The notes beneath the pieces were generated by a model that saw only the letters and a program-made list of their open reading frames with translations, ran no database searches and was not told the DNA's origin. Of a DNA stretch of 64,000 nt, positions 11,120 to 22,464 are shown one piece after another. The translations under genes were made by a program, and so were the position numbers. Numbering within the stretch: the first letter of the stretch is position 1; every line of letters begins with the position of its first letter. Source of the DNA: Locusta migratoria (taxonomy: Eukaryota > Arthropoda > Insecta > Orthoptera > Acrididae); assembly GCA_026315105.1 (NCBI GenBank), contig CM048746.1, positions 643,252,898-643,316,897 of the forward strand, read 5' to 3'.

Positions 11120-11496
11120 GAACATGTTCGACTGTTGCCCTGGCCAGCACATTCTCCAGATCTCTCACCAACTGAAAACGTCTGGTCGATGGTAACCGAG
11201 CAACTGGCTCATCAAAATACGGCAGACACTACTGCTCATGAACTGTGGAATCGTGATGAAGCTGCATGGGCTGTACACGCCATCCAAGCTCTGTTTGGCT
11301 GAATGCCCAGGCGTATCAAGGCTGTTATTACGGTCAGAGGTGATTGTTCTGGGTACTGATTTCTCAGGATCTGTGCACCCAAATTGCGTAAAAATGTAAT
11401 CATATGTCAGTTGTAGGATAATATATTTGTCCAATAAATTCCCGTTTATCATCGGCTTTTCTTCTTGGTTTAGCAATTTTAATGGCCTGTAGTGTA

Positions 11497-12194
11497 TTTT
11501 ACCAATGCAACTATCGATTAAAGGTCATCAGGGCGTTCTCCATAATGGATCACATCTGCAGTAGGAGTACAACAGAAGGAACAATCACGCCCAACGCCGA
11601 TATACTGCACAGATTTCAGATGAACGCTTCAGAAAGCTACCCACCGCACATGGGACTACGAATGGCACGCCTCACAGAAATTTAGGTTGGCTGCCAGCCA
11701 GCCAACCAACCTCGGATATGGTTCGCTTCAGTGATCTCTATACTACCTGGATGTTGAACTTCAGCTGTCCGAGCGTACCTGTCGTACATGTTGATATTTC
11801 GTTTCTTGACAAATTCAAATATGGCAGCCATGAAGTATTATAAGAAAACTAAAAGAAAATACGTTTCGATTCCGCTCCCATATCAGCCGATTACATCACA
11901 TATTGACTTAAATTGCAAATCAAGAGGTAAGCAACAATTCTTTGTCACGTAATAACTGATGCAAACTCGTTTTCCAGATTTAAACGTGGCGGAAAATGCG
12001 AAATCCTGTGGAAAGCATATGAATGTGCAGGGACGCTGCAGTTCTGTGCTCAGAGACCAGAGTTAGACATCCAGTTTGTATCGAGATCACTGGTTCGCTT
12101 CCATGGCGATCGGTAGACGTTACATGAATTCTACCATTCACATGGTACATTTCTTAACCAGACACGGACCTTATCCCACGTATTTAAACCGCGT
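11497..12194. other. Unassigned interval with one short dispersed repeat
   Basis: Mostly unrecognised. About 12015-12105 (GTGCTCAGAGACCAGAGTTA region) matches 42893-42980, indicating an unclassified repeat of about 90 bp. Confidence 0.5.
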
Positions 12195-12199
12195 GAGTC

Positions 12200-12677
12200 T
12201 GAATCAGACACAGACACGCACGCAACAATACGCCAGTCACTAGTCTTGATGAATTGTGGTATCGCGTTGAAGCTGCTTGGGCATCTGTACCTGTACACGC
12301 TATCCGAGCCCATGCGTACCAAATGTTCAAATGTTTGTTAAGCTTAAGGGACTTATCTACGGGGTCATCAGTCCCTAAACTTACAAACTACTTTATGAAC
12401 TACCTACAACTAAGGACGGCACAAATATCCATGCCCGAGGGGGGATTCGAACCCCCGACCGTAGTGACCGTGCAGACCGTGACTGGAGCTCCTTAGTCCC
12501 CTCGGCCACCGCGGCCGGCGCCATGCGTACCAAGGCCGTTATTACGGCCAGAGATGGTTGTTCTGGGTACTGATTTTTCACGATCTATGCATCCGAATTG
12601 CTTGAAAATGTAAACACACGTCAGTTGCTTGTCATCTGTATTTCTTCTTGGTATAACAGTTTTAATGGGCAGTAGTG
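12200..12677 (+). pseudogene. Tc1-like transposon, 3' fragment with TIR, split by a SINE
   Basis: It encodes the C-terminal end of the transposase (LDELWYRVEAAW-like, about 12245-12285) and then the non-coding right end CAGTTTTAATGGGCAGTAGTG before TA at 12678. A SINE A at 12323-12520 splits it. Confidence 0.85.
12323..12520 (-). mobile_element. SINE A, TSD CCATGCGTACCAA
   Basis: Full-length minus-strand copy. A perfect 13-bp duplication lies at 12310-12322 and 12521-12533. Confidence 0.95.
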
Positions 12678-12714
12678 TATTTCTCTGTTCTCTCTGACGT
12701 CGCCATTAAACTTC

Positions 12715-13125
12715 ATTGGGGACAGACGAGGCCGCCCGTGACCAGTACGGCGCCGACGCCAGCGCGGCGAGCGTCGAGTGGAGCGGCTGGTGGCTGCCGC
12801 GGCCGCGGTCCGGCGGCAGAGGGGCGTGTCCCGGGCCAGAGGGTCCGGAATGGCGCACTCAGCGGCCGCGCGCCGGCTAATGGGCTGGAAGAGCCGCTAA
12901 AGGATGCGCCGCGCCTTTTAGGGGCCTTCCGCCGCGCCAGTAAAAGCCACCGCGCCACAGCGCGGGCCAGCGCCGCTGCACCCCCACCCCCATCCCCCAA
13001 CACTTCCCTGCCCTGCCCTGCCAGCACGCCCCCGCTGTTCCACCGGTCGCTCTTCGCCACTGCCCACTGCTCCTGAAACCGCAGCTCCGCGACGCCGGCG
13101 CACAGCCAGCTGTCACCTTCACCAT
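12715..13125. other. GC-rich island, no gene assigned
   Basis: Very CpG-rich (GCCGCGGCCGCGG, GGCGCACTCAGCGGCCGCGC). It gives long open frames on both strands at once, which reflects composition rather than coding. It matches no other segment in the window. Confidence 0.5.
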
Positions 13126-13238
13126 AACGAATTTCCGGCGTCTGCTATCTAGTGCCAGTGCCGGCTCGTGTTTACCTTCACTGCTGGGACCTGATTTATG
13201 ATACTAGAAACACCAATTGTAAATATGGTAATTGTGCA

Positions 13239-13334
13239 AATCAAATGTCTGTAAATCTATCGGACCAAACTGCGTGGTCATCAGTCTGTAGCTTACAAAC
13301 TACTTAAACCTAGGTAAACTAACCTACGGACAAA

Positions 13335-13383
<49 letters not shown>

Positions 13384-13473
13384 ATGCCCCAGGGAGGACT
13401 CGAACCTCCACGGCGAGCAACCGCGCGCTCCGCAGCGAGGTGCTTTAGACCGCTCGGCTACTCCACCGCGGCA
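13239..13473 (-). mobile_element. SINE B (tRNA-derived) with (CA)n, TSD GGTAATT(G/T)TGCA
   Basis: Read on the minus strand: head GGTGGAGTAGCCGAGCGGTC, box B GGTTCGAGTCC, a (TG)n stretch, then a body sharing AAGTAGTTTGTAAG and CGGACTGATGACC with SINE A. Target duplication at 13227-13238 and 13474-13485. Confidence 0.92.
13336..13381. repeat. (CA)n microsatellite within SINE B
   Basis: Twenty-three CA units, a variable part of the SINE B body. Confidence 0.95.
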
Positions 13474-13671
13474 GGTAATTTTGCAGTATTTCGAATAATA
13501 AGTAATATTTCAATAGAGGAAAATAGGGAAAAAATGGAATTTTTTTTATTAAGTAGCTACATATATGTGCAACATTTTACAGAAGAATCAAAGTCTTTGC
13601 ATTATTGGTACTGTTAACAATTGGATACAAACTAGACTCATACATGCATACGCAATTTTGCAGTAAGGTAA

Positions 13672-14262
13672 AGCAGTCAACAATCGGAAAATTGGGCAGG
13701 GGTGGCAAGGTTTGAAGCCCTTACTCTTACGAGAATTAGTTCATAACTACGAGTTTGAGTACTGTGGGCAGGTTAAAGCTGGGAATTTGTATCTGACGGG
13801 AGGCATGCTTCGGTAGTCCTTGCAGGTGCGCTGATCACTGTGTCCCCAGTGGTGTAGGGGTCAGCGCAACTGCCTAGAAAGCAGGAGACCCGGGTTCGAA
13901 TCCCGGCTGGGTACACATTTTCAGCTTTGCCCAATCGCAGTTGATGTCATACATTCTATGAATGTTGAATCGGATGATTTGTTTGAACACCACAGTGCTT
14001 TACTAGGCATGGTCCTCTTTGGAGGTGGTATGGCGTTGCCTTCCTCCGACCTTCGAACTGACTTACCCAGCCAGTTATAGAGGGACCTACAGTTTAACGT
14101 GGGTTCCGAACCACGGTGCTACTCGGTATTTTTCACATGAGCAATACTGCCGGAGGTGAAAGAAGTGGAAAGTGACAGATAAAAATCCTAGGACCTGGCG
14201 GGGATCGAACCCGCGACCTTTGGATTTGTAGTCTAGCACTCTACCATTGTGCAACCGAGGCG
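13672..14262 (-). mobile_element. SINE D (tRNA-derived), split by SINE C
   Basis: The minus-strand head GCCTCGGTTGCACAATGG and T-arm GCGGGTTCGATCCCCGCC are at the right end. The body matches 16830-17147, 35060-35390 and 40986-41282. Flanking CAGTAAGGTAA (13661-13671) and CAGTAGGTAA (14263-14272) look like its target duplication. SINE C is inserted near its tail. Confidence 0.88.
13689..13967 (+). mobile_element. SINE C inserted in SINE D, TSD AATCGGA
   Basis: A single full unit with tRNA-like T-arm CCGGGTTCGAATCCCGG. AATCGGA at 13682-13688 and 13968-13974 brackets it. Confidence 0.88.
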
Positions 14263-14549
14263 CAGTAGGTAAGGTTATTTGATCAGATTGTTGCCAGCAT
14301 GATACTGAAGTACCTGGGAAGCAGGTTGCTAGCCTTACTTTTCCAGGGCACCTCTAGTTTTACCCCTAACGATTGACGGACTAATCGGTGGATTTGGTAG
14401 TTTTTGCCGTCTGAGCACAAAGGTGGCAACGACTGAGAATATGTCCGAGATGCCCAACCTTATTCCAAAGTAAGTGGTATCCCGTCAGGACCACTTACTT
14501 GGCCACTCATACGTTGCCCGTGGTTCATGAACTAGGTCATGATTACAGG

Positions 14550-14607
14550 ATGATGATGATGATGATTGGCGTTTTAGGGCGCTTAACAGCGAGGTTATCA
14601 GCGCCCG
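14550..14607 (-). mobile_element. 58-bp mini-retroposon with hairpin and (CAT)n tail, TSD ATGATTACAGG
   Basis: On the minus strand it reads as a hairpin (GGGCGCTGATAACC...AGCGCCC) followed by CTAAAACGCC and a (CAT)n tail. Perfect 11-bp duplications lie at 14539-14549 and 14608-14618. The hairpin matches the 3' hairpin domain of SINEs A and B. It has no tRNA head. Confidence 0.8.
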
Positions 14608-14810
14608 ATGATTACAGGAACCCACACCCTGAACCACCAATACCATAGATGAAGCAGTTAGGGTGCCTAATTTATGATACTAGAAACACCACAAAATTGT
14701 AAATATGGTGATTGTACACTGCTCAAAACAATTACGGTATCATAATAACATGTAGGCATTCACGGCTGGCGTTGTCCTTCAATAAAACTTAGGGGCTAAA
14801 TTGCCGAGCT

Positions 14811-15815
14811 CTACATCTACATGGGATACTCTGCAAATCACATTTAAGTGCCTGGCAGAGGGTTCGTCGTACCACAATTTTACTATTTATCTCCCATTCC
14901 ATTCTCGAATAGCGCGCGGGAAGAAAGAACACCTGAATCTCTCCGTTCGAGCTCACGTAGTTTATTCTGATGATCAGTTATACCTATGTAAGTGGGAGTC
15001 AACAATATATTTTCCCATTCGGAGGAGAATGTTGGCGATTTTAGTTTCGTAAGTAGCCAAGCCGCAGCGATAATCGCCGTTGTTGTAATGATTCCCATCC
15101 CAGATCCTGTATCATTTCCGTAACGCTGTCTCCCCTGTATCGTGACAATACGAAACGAGCTACCCTTCTTTCGACTCTTTGGATGTCCTCCGTCAAAGCC
15201 AGCTGACAAGGATCCCACACTGGGCTGCAATACTCCAAATGATGACGAACAACCGAAGTGTACGCCGTCTCTTTAGTAGTTCTGTTGCATCTTTTAAGGG
15301 TTCTGCCAATGAAACGCAGTCTCCGGTTCTTTTCTACGACATTATATACGTGTTCGTTCCAGTTTAAGTCTGAAGTGATAGGAATTCCTAGATATTTTAT
15401 GAAGTTTACGGCCATCACTTTGGATTGATTTATCTTGTAAACAAAGTTTAACGGATTTCTTTTCGTACTGATGTGGACGACTTCACACTTCTCATTATTT
15501 AGAATCAATTGCCAATTTTTAGACTATAGTGATATCTTATTCAGATCGTTCTGCAGTTGGTTTTGATCTTCAGATGATTTTACTAGACGGTAAAAGACGC
15601 CGTCATCTGCAAACATCCTAACAGAGCTACTTACATTTTTCCCTAAATCGTTTATGTAAACAACGAACAACAGAGGACCAATAACACGACCTTGTGTAAC
15701 GCCCGATATCACTTCTGTTTTAGTCGATGGCTTACCAACGATTACTACGAACTGTGTTCTCTCTGACAGGAAATCCCTATCCAGTCGCAAATTTGGGGCG
15801 ATATACCATATACTA
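14811..15815 (-). pseudogene. CR1/Jockey-type LINE, 5'-truncated, RT with a premature stop
   Basis: The minus strand encodes the RT palm and thumb: GVTQGRVIGPLLFVVYINDL and then FADD in the frame 15832-15524, then WQL-type and YLGI motifs and the LEYCSPVWDP block in 15508-15041. Both parts are in one frame and are separated by a TAG where the 36.7-kb copy has TGG, a single-base nonsense change. The endonuclease and N-terminus are missing. The 3' end carries a CTCTGC/GCAGAG hairpin (14829-14860 on the plus strand) and a GATGTAG tail. Confidence 0.92.
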
Positions 15816-15939
15816 TATATACCACAGAACATAAAGTATGCACAAGCGCGTAAATAAGTGAGTTAATAGGGGTAAAGCAGGAATTCCACTCTTTTGATTT
15901 CGTAAACAGTGTGATTCCAGAACCTGATGCCGCCGACAT

Positions 15940-16720
15940 ATCACTGGAGCGCGCTGCGGTCGCTTGCAGCTCGTATGCTCAAGTCGCGCCGTCTCCTAGC
16001 GTTCAGCCGCACGTTGGACTCGGCACGTTGGCCACACACGTTGAGACGCACGCTCCGTGTGCCGACGGCTTAAGGCGCCGAATCACGGACTGCTCCGACG
16101 TTCCCGCCAGGAAAAGAGGGCCTATCGCAAAGAGATGACGAGTTCTCACATCGTTGAAAGGTGTAGGCTGGGTTACAACATGCGACTAGGTTGTTATCCC
16201 GCGACCCCTCTGTTCCTGGCGAGTGCTTCACCCAGAGATCACCAGGGTCGACATTTTACGAAATTTTGGAGTCTGTTGATCAATACCAGCTCCGGCCGGT
16301 CGGAGAGGATCGGTGGGGAGATGTTGTTAGCGCATAAATCCGTCCCGCCAGGGAGAGAGTTTGGGGGCAGGTGGAGTGGTCTGGTGTGGTGTGGGGTAAG
16401 TTTGGACGCGATCGGAATCGGCGGCTGCCCCCAGCGGCCGACGCCCCTGGTGAGCGGTAGCTGCTGGCCTCTCGCACAGCACAGCTGCTGCTGCTGCTGG
16501 GGATGCGGTGTCCATTATTTAGTAGGCGAGCTTTTACCGCCCCGCACATTAGCCGCGCCCAGCGGTCCAAACGCACCCCCTCCCCCACCTCAACCCCATC
16601 GGTCAGCTCTGCGGCATTCCCTGGCGGCGGTGCGCGACTCGTCCCGGCCCTGATGCATTTGCCTGCTCCGATCGTGTGCAGCTCACGCCGTAGGCACACG
16701 TCCGGATCTAGGGGACTACG
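15940..16720. other. GC-rich island, no gene assigned
   Basis: GC- and CpG-rich sequence with CTG repeats near 16482-16500. Overlapping long frames run in several phases. No match elsewhere in the window and no recognisable motif. Confidence 0.45.
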
Positions 16721-16829
16721 ATGGGAGGCGGCTGGTGGTCTCCAAGGCAAGGTGATGCTGTCTAATTGCTTCCCTGATGGAGCTATATGACGTATGATAA
16801 AGGATAGTTTTCGCTTTTTTATCTGTGTT

Positions 16830-17147
16830 GTACGCCTCGGTAGCACAGTGGTAGAGTACCAGACTACAAATCCAAAGGTTGCGGGTTCGATCCCCGCCAG
16901 GTCATAGGATTTTTATCTGTCACTTTCCACTTCTTTCACCTCTGGCAGTATTGCTCACGTGAGAAATGCCGAGTAGCATTGTGGTTCGGACCCACGGTTA
17001 ACTGTAGGTCCCTCTATGACTGGCTGGGTAAGTCAGTTCGAAGGTCGGAGGAAGGCAACGGCATACCACCTCCAAACAGGACCATACCTAGTAAAGAACT
17101 GTGGTGTTCAAACCAATCTTCGGATTGTTGACTGCTTTATCTTATAG
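16830..17147 (+). mobile_element. SINE D, plus strand
   Basis: Head GCCTCGGTAGCACAGTGG, T-arm GCGGGTTCGATCCCCGCC, and a body through GGAGGAAGGCAACGGCATAC to the tail GATTGTTGACTGCTTTA. Its anticodon-loop region CTACAAA resembles tRNA-Cys, but no functional gene is proposed. Confidence 0.9.
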
Positions 17148-17340
17148 GGTGTTAGAAAAAGGTACGGCCATACTTTCCTGAAACATTCCTCACACACTAA
17201 GAAAAAAGTATGTCATGTCGACATGACTCCGGAAACGCTTAATTTCCATGTTAGAGCTCATTTTAGTATGAATGAGGCTTCATTCCAACGTGATCAAATT
17301 GTAAATTTTCACAATGAACATGTGTGGGCTGACGAGCGTG
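17148..17340 (+). pseudogene. Internally deleted mariner/IS630-type element fragment
   Basis: It begins with an end-like sequence (GTGTTAGAAAAAGGTACGGC), then jumps to a coding stretch translating to NEASFQRDQIVNFHNEHV. I recognise this as the region around the first catalytic acid of an arthropod IS630/mariner-class transposase, with the usual D changed to N here. The rest of the transposase is missing. It abuts the Tc1-like copy that follows. Confidence 0.7.
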
Positions 17341-18476
17341 TACAGGTACACATGCCCATGCAGCTTCAACACGATACCACAGTTCATCGAGAGAAGTGAC
17401 TGTCGTATTGTGACGAGCCAGTTGCTCGGCCACCACTGACCAGACGTTTTCAGTTGGTGGGAAATCTGGAGAATGTGCTGACCAGGGCAGCAGCCGAACA
17501 TTTTCCGTATCCAGAAACGCCCGTACGGTACCTGCAACTTGTGGTCGTGTATTATCCTTCTGAAATGTACGGTGTCGGAAGGATCGAATGAAGGGTACAG
17601 CCACGGGTCGTAACACATCTGAAATGTAACGGCCACTTTTCAAAGAGAAGTGAACAAGAGGTGACCGAGACTTGTAACCAATGGCACCCCAATACCATCA
17701 TGCCGGGTGATACGCCAGTATGGCGATGACAAATACACGCTTCCAATGTGGGTTCACCGCAATGTCGCGAAACACAGATGCGACCATCATGATGCTGTAA
17801 ATAGAACCTGGAACATCCGAAAAAATTACTTTTGCCATTCGTTCACCCAGGTTCGTCGTTGCGTACACCATCGCAGGCGCTCCTGTCTGTGATGCAGCGT
17901 TAAGGGTAACCGCAGTTATGGTCTGCGAGCTGATAGTCCATGCTGCTGCAAACGTCATCGAACCGTTCGTGCAGATGGTTGTTGTCTTGCGAACGTCACC
18001 ATATGTTTACTCAGGGATCGAGACGGGGCTGCACGATCCGTTACAGCCATGCGGATAAGATGCATGTCATCTCGACTGCTAGTGATACGAGGCCGTTGGG
18101 ATCCAGTACGGCGTTCCGTATTGCCCCCCTGAACCTTGAACCGATTCCATATTCTGCTAACAGTCATTGCATCGCGATAGAGTACAATCCGACCTTTATC
18201 AAAGTTGGACACGTGATGGTACGCATTTCTCCTCCTTAGAAGCATCACAACGACGTTTCACCAGGCAACGCCGGTTAAGTGCTGTTTGCGTATGAGAAGT
18301 CGGTTAGAAACTTTCCTCATGTCAGCTCCTTGTTCGTGTCGCCAACGGCGCCAACCTTGTGTGAATGCTCTGAAAAGCTAATCATGTGCATTTCACAGCT
18401 TCTTCTTGCTGTCGGTTAAATTTCGCGTCTGTTGCACGCCATCTTCGTGGTGTAGCAATTTTAATGGCCAGTTGAG
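17341..18476 (-). pseudogene. Tc1-like transposon, nearly full transposase, frameshifted
   Basis: The N-terminal HTH region is in the frame 18248-17955 (SNFDKGRIVLYRDAMTVSRI), which also shows a deletion relative to the 9.7-kb copy. The C-terminal catalytic part is in 17643-17263: FQKDNTRPQVAGTV (second acid) and PDFPPTENVWSVVAEQL (third acid E). The left TIR ends TAGCAATTTTAATGGCCAG near 18476. The frame is interrupted between the two parts, so it is inactive. Confidence 0.9.
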
Positions 18477-18479
18477 TAG

Positions 18480-19155
18480 GTTTGCAGGGAAGCGATAAAA
18501 TTTCTAGCGATGGTGTCTCCTATTATTTGAGCAGTTCGGAGCAGCACAGCCAACCAAACAATAAAATCATCTCGAAGTATTCATAGATTCACTTCGCTAC
18601 ACCACACAAAGCATGCAGCACTGTCGTCGGACTGGGATACAAACCGGCGGATTGTTGAGCTCGGTGTACCTAGCGCATCAGCCCGGTGTTCGGCGCTGGG
18701 GCTCGCGGCTGCTCATTTCCTGTGGGTCGGCCGCTGTCACGTCGGGCATCCATCACGCATCGCGCCCCACCCCAGCACGGCCGCGTAATTACGCCGGCCT
18801 TATCTGCACACCAGAAGTATCGCCGCCGGACACCGCCTGACCGCCCCAAAACACCGAGGGGCGCCGCATGCACTGTGCCACAACACCAGCCCCTAGAGAG
18901 GGCACAGTGGCATATTCCTCCACACTGCGAACCAGTCCTCACTGAAAATTCGTACACGTCTCGGCGGTAGACTTGCACAGAATAAAAATTTTAAACATGG
19001 CTGCGTGCAGTAACGGTAATTCAAAGCAGTAAAATAACAGCCAACCAACTGCAAATTAAAGTTCAATATACTTTACCGCGGTTTCAATTGATATAGATCA
19101 ATCTTCTCCAGAAGATACATGGACCTACAGTGAATAAGAAAGTAACAATCAAGCT
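18480..19155. other. Unassigned interval with GC-rich island (18660-18935)
   Basis: The island contains words such as CGCGTAATTACGCCGGCC. No gene is recognised; overlapping frames on both strands are compositional. Confidence 0.45.
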
Positions 19156-19168
19156 ATGTACAACAGTA

Positions 19169-19603
19169 ATATTCACAGAATATATGACATCAAATGCGAT
19201 TGGGCAAAGGTGAAAATGTGTACCCAGCTGGGATTCGAACCCGGGTCTCCTGCTTTCTAGGCAGTTGTTCTGACCCCTACACCACTGGGGACACAGTGAT
19301 CACCGCACCTGCAAGGACTACCTAAACACAGTACTGTGGGCAGGGCGAAGCTGGGAATTTGTATGTGACGGGAGGCGTGCTTAGGTAGTCCTTGCAGGTG
19401 CGGTGATCACTGTGTCCCCAGTGGTGTAGGGGTCAGCGCAACTGCCTAGAAAGCAGGAGACCCGGGTTCGAATCTCGGCTGGGAACACATTTTTGGCTTT
19501 GCCCAATCGCAATTGATGTCATACATTCTGTGAATATTAAATAATAGCAACTGCAGGATCAGAAGTGACGTCTGTTCTTTCGGAACAGACTCCACATGTA
19601 TAT
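19169..19603. mobile_element. Head-to-head SINE C dimer within one TSD
   Basis: The minus-strand partial copy 19169-19323 is followed by a plus-strand copy (from about 19330) reaching the usual 3' tail. The arms 19180-19323 and 19383-19545 are inverted repeats. The whole unit is bounded by one perfect 13-bp duplication, ATGTACAACAGTA (19156-19168 and 19604-19616), so it entered as one event. Confidence 0.88.
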
Positions 19604-19879
19604 ATGTACAACAGTATTAAAACCATAGATTGTTTACCTATAAAATTACAACAAAGTTTAGTCTACAGGAAACAAGTACTTACACTACATTCTAACTATG
19701 GAAACGTTGCACGCGTCAATCGTTGTACACATAATGTAGCCCTTTAGATAAAGGCACGTCAAACATATAAAATGATAACATATGCTGTGTAACGTAGCAG
19801 ATTGCGCGGCCTGCTAACCGCCGACTGACCGTCTGAGTAAGACGTGGGCGCCAGGTAAACATTACACGTGGCGCATGCG

Positions 19880-20440
19880 TACTCATGTGGACGACTTCAC
19901 ACTTCTCATTATTTAGAGTCAATTGCCAATTTTTACACCATAGTGATATATTATTCAGATCGTTCTGCAGTTGGTTTTGACCTTCAGATGATTTTACTGG
20001 ACGGTAAATGACGGCGTCGCCGGCCGCGGTGGCCGAGGTGACTGAGGCGCTCCAGTCACGATCTGCGCGTTCACTACGGTCGGGGGTTCGAATCCCCCCT
20101 CGGGCATGGATATTTGTGCCGTCTTTAGTATAAGTAAGTTTATAAGTAGTTTGTAAGTTTAGGGACTGATGACCCCGTAGTTAAGTCCCATAAGCTGTAC
20201 AAACATTTGAACATTTTTTCTCCTACATCGTTTATGTAAATAAGGAACAGCAGAGGACCAATAACAGTACCCTGCGGAACGCCCGATATCATCTCCGTTT
20301 TAGTCGATGCTTTACCTTCGATTACTACGAACTGTGCCCTGTCTGACAGGAAATCCCCTATGTAGTAACATATTTGGGGCGACATACCATAACCATGTAT
20401 TTTGATTAAAAGCCGTTTGTGTGGTACCATTACGATTGAA
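19880..20440 (-). pseudogene. CR1/Jockey-type LINE RT fragment, split by SINE A
   Basis: Minus-strand RT motifs include VPHKRLLIKI, then GVPQGTVIGPLLFLIYIND (frame 20481-20140). The part after FADD lies on the other side of the SINE at 19880-20018. About 25 bp of LINE sequence around the insertion point is missing compared with 37430-37480. Confidence 0.87.
20019..20217 (+). mobile_element. SINE A inserted in a LINE
   Basis: Full-length copy with box B GGTTCGAATCCCCCC and the TTTGAACATTTTT tail. No clear target duplication; host bases appear lost at the site. Confidence 0.9.
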
Positions 20441-20469
20441 TCGTCAAGGTTGGCAGCTCTTGATCTGGG

Positions 20470-20880
20470 GCACAGATGCAAGCTGACGACCGGCCAGGGT
20501 GTTGGCGCGGCCGCACGTCCGATGGCCGGGTCACACGGGCGTAACAGAAGCGCCTGGTGGCGTTACGGCGGCCGACACGTGCGTTAGACGGCCGTTAGCG
20601 CTGGAGCCGTATCCGCGGCCCAGCACGTCGCCCCCAACGACCTGCCGGCGCGGCGGTGAATCACCGCGGGATTTCGCGGCCGTCCCCCGTGGCCGGCGCT
20701 GTTTGCCGGCCGGGGACCTCGCCGTCAGGCGTACCACACGTCCGCCACGCGGCGCTTCTCTGCAGCGCCGCACCGGCGGCTCTCGCTGCGACCGGAGCTG
20801 TTGGCAGGCCTGGTGGAGTAGTGCTCCACGGCAGTGGTGGCAGGTGGTATCTGAAGCCGGGTGTTACACCCGAGTTTCCG
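20470..20880. other. GC-rich island, no gene assigned
   Basis: CpG-rich, with open frames on both strands and no match elsewhere in the window. Confidence 0.45.
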
Positions 20881-21439
20881 TGTTACCTTTTCACATTACA
20901 AGCTTACAAGAGACAAAATTACTTATCTCAGCGTCCGGGCAATTAACTTTTTTCGTGATATAAAGATCCCTATAGTCCATTGACCGAGAGCTGGGACGAA
21001 ACGTAAACCGTGTCACGTGAGCGACTACGATCGTTTCCAGAGAAAGCATTCGGCGTTCAAGTGATACGAAGGGGTGTACAAAATCACTGGCGCACGCTTT
21101 GCAGCTGGTGGCGTCGGATGGCTGCCGATCTGACGTCATAACGGACCCTGAGAAACTTGGGCAACAATGCAACGAAATAAAGCACGACATGCAAGATTCA
21201 AAGCCAGTTACAATAATGTTAAAAGTACGATGAGACTGAGATCATTCTGTCAAAACAGATTTGTTTTCATACAGGTTGCTAACAAAACGCTCCATTAATA
21301 CAAAATTTTTAGTAACATTACCAGTAATAATAATGCTAAAGGACGGCGAAACAAGGTTCATTCTGTCAAACTTGAGCTGTTTTCATTGACGGTTATACCA
21401 AACTGCTCCTCTACAATTTCCACATTTCACTTTCAGCTA

Positions 21440-21960
21440 AAAATACGACACAGAGGACGCACTTGTTCCAAACTTCTGCAGTCACTGTTTTCACTGCTTC
21501 TTCTTTAACTTCCGGAATTTTGAAAGTTTTGTCTTTCGCTGCAACATAGCCTTTTATTTTGGCCCACAGTTACTCGATGGTGTTTAATTCACAGTGGTGC
21601 GAAGGAATTCTAAGAACAGTTTTCCCTACATTTCATCTATCGCGTATTCGTTGTGCGTTGTTCTGTAATTCTGAAATACATCTAAAACGGTGGCATCGTC
21701 TGGCTGGCGAGCTGACGCCATAGCGGACCCTGAGAAACCTGGATAACAATGTAACGAAATGAAGCACAACATGGTTGTGCATTGTTTTGAAATATATCTA
21801 AAAGTTATTTCTTCAACACACCGTCTTCAAAATCAAGGTTTTTAGATATTAGCCACTCTGATATTTCGTGCTTATTGGAATTCTCACTAGGAAATTTTTC
21901 TTTTCTACGATAATGGTACGGGGTTTTATCAACAAGCCGAGGAAGAACATCTTAAAACCA
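21440..21960 (-). pseudogene. IS630/Tc1-type transposase remnant (left arm)
   Basis: Inverted homologue of 25500-25917. The minus strand retains the coding order of the right-arm copy, but with several stops and frame changes. No intact frame. Confidence 0.65.
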
Positions 21961-22464
21961 CTTCTCGAAGGTTCAACTAGTCTTTCAAGCGTCTTTAAAG
22001 ATGGACTTGAGAGATCCTGAAATCGCCGCTGTACAGCGCGCAGTAACGAGCTCACACCTGCAATGGAGACGGCCACGCCGACTGCGCCCCTGCCTTGTAT
22101 ACCCCTCAACGGCAGCGCTGTGGTCACGCGCCTTGCAGTGTTCACAGTACGTCTCTCGTTTCGGTGAATGAAGTATAGAATTCCTATTCTATAAAGGTCA
22201 CAAAATTCAATTTTTGCAAATCCAATTTACGATCCTGTGAAAGACACAGAAAAGTATCTGTGACAGAGTCAATAATCAAACACACTTTCAGCCAAGATCG
22301 CTAGTTTAGTTATTGTTTTTTTACCGGTTTCGATGAACTACGTCATCATCTTCAGAAACAACTTTTTATAACAATTTTCTCTTATTTTCAATAAAACAGT
22401 TACTTGTGAAAATGAAATATAAGAAAACGAACATTGTCAAACGATTGTCAATAACCCCATACCG

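Larger units (their letters stand above)
9612..11494 (+). pseudogene. Tc1-like transposon, broken, with SINE and LTR-fragment insertions
   Basis: The frame starting at ATG 9748 encodes an N-terminal helix-turn-helix region (SEFDKGRIVAYCDCGLWYRD) and stops at about 10029. Downstream pieces continue the transposase: the FSDE region near 10360-10380, PGMMVWGAIDY (about 10485-10515) and the region equivalent to PDLSPTENVWS (about 11160-11200, seen cleanly at 17400-17480). The right end carries a Tc1-type TIR, AGCAATTTTAATGGCC, before TA at 11495. The left TIR is missing. Multiple stops and two insertions make it inactive. DD34E Tc1 family membership is from family knowledge. Confidence 0.9.

Noticed and set aside
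12675..13076. Long frames in GC-rich islands (also at 16280-16846, 20499-20963, 40459-41098, 43274-43704, 62131-62547)
   Set aside because: Several phases on both strands are open at once and rich in A, R, G and P, as expected from GC-rich composition. No domain recognised.
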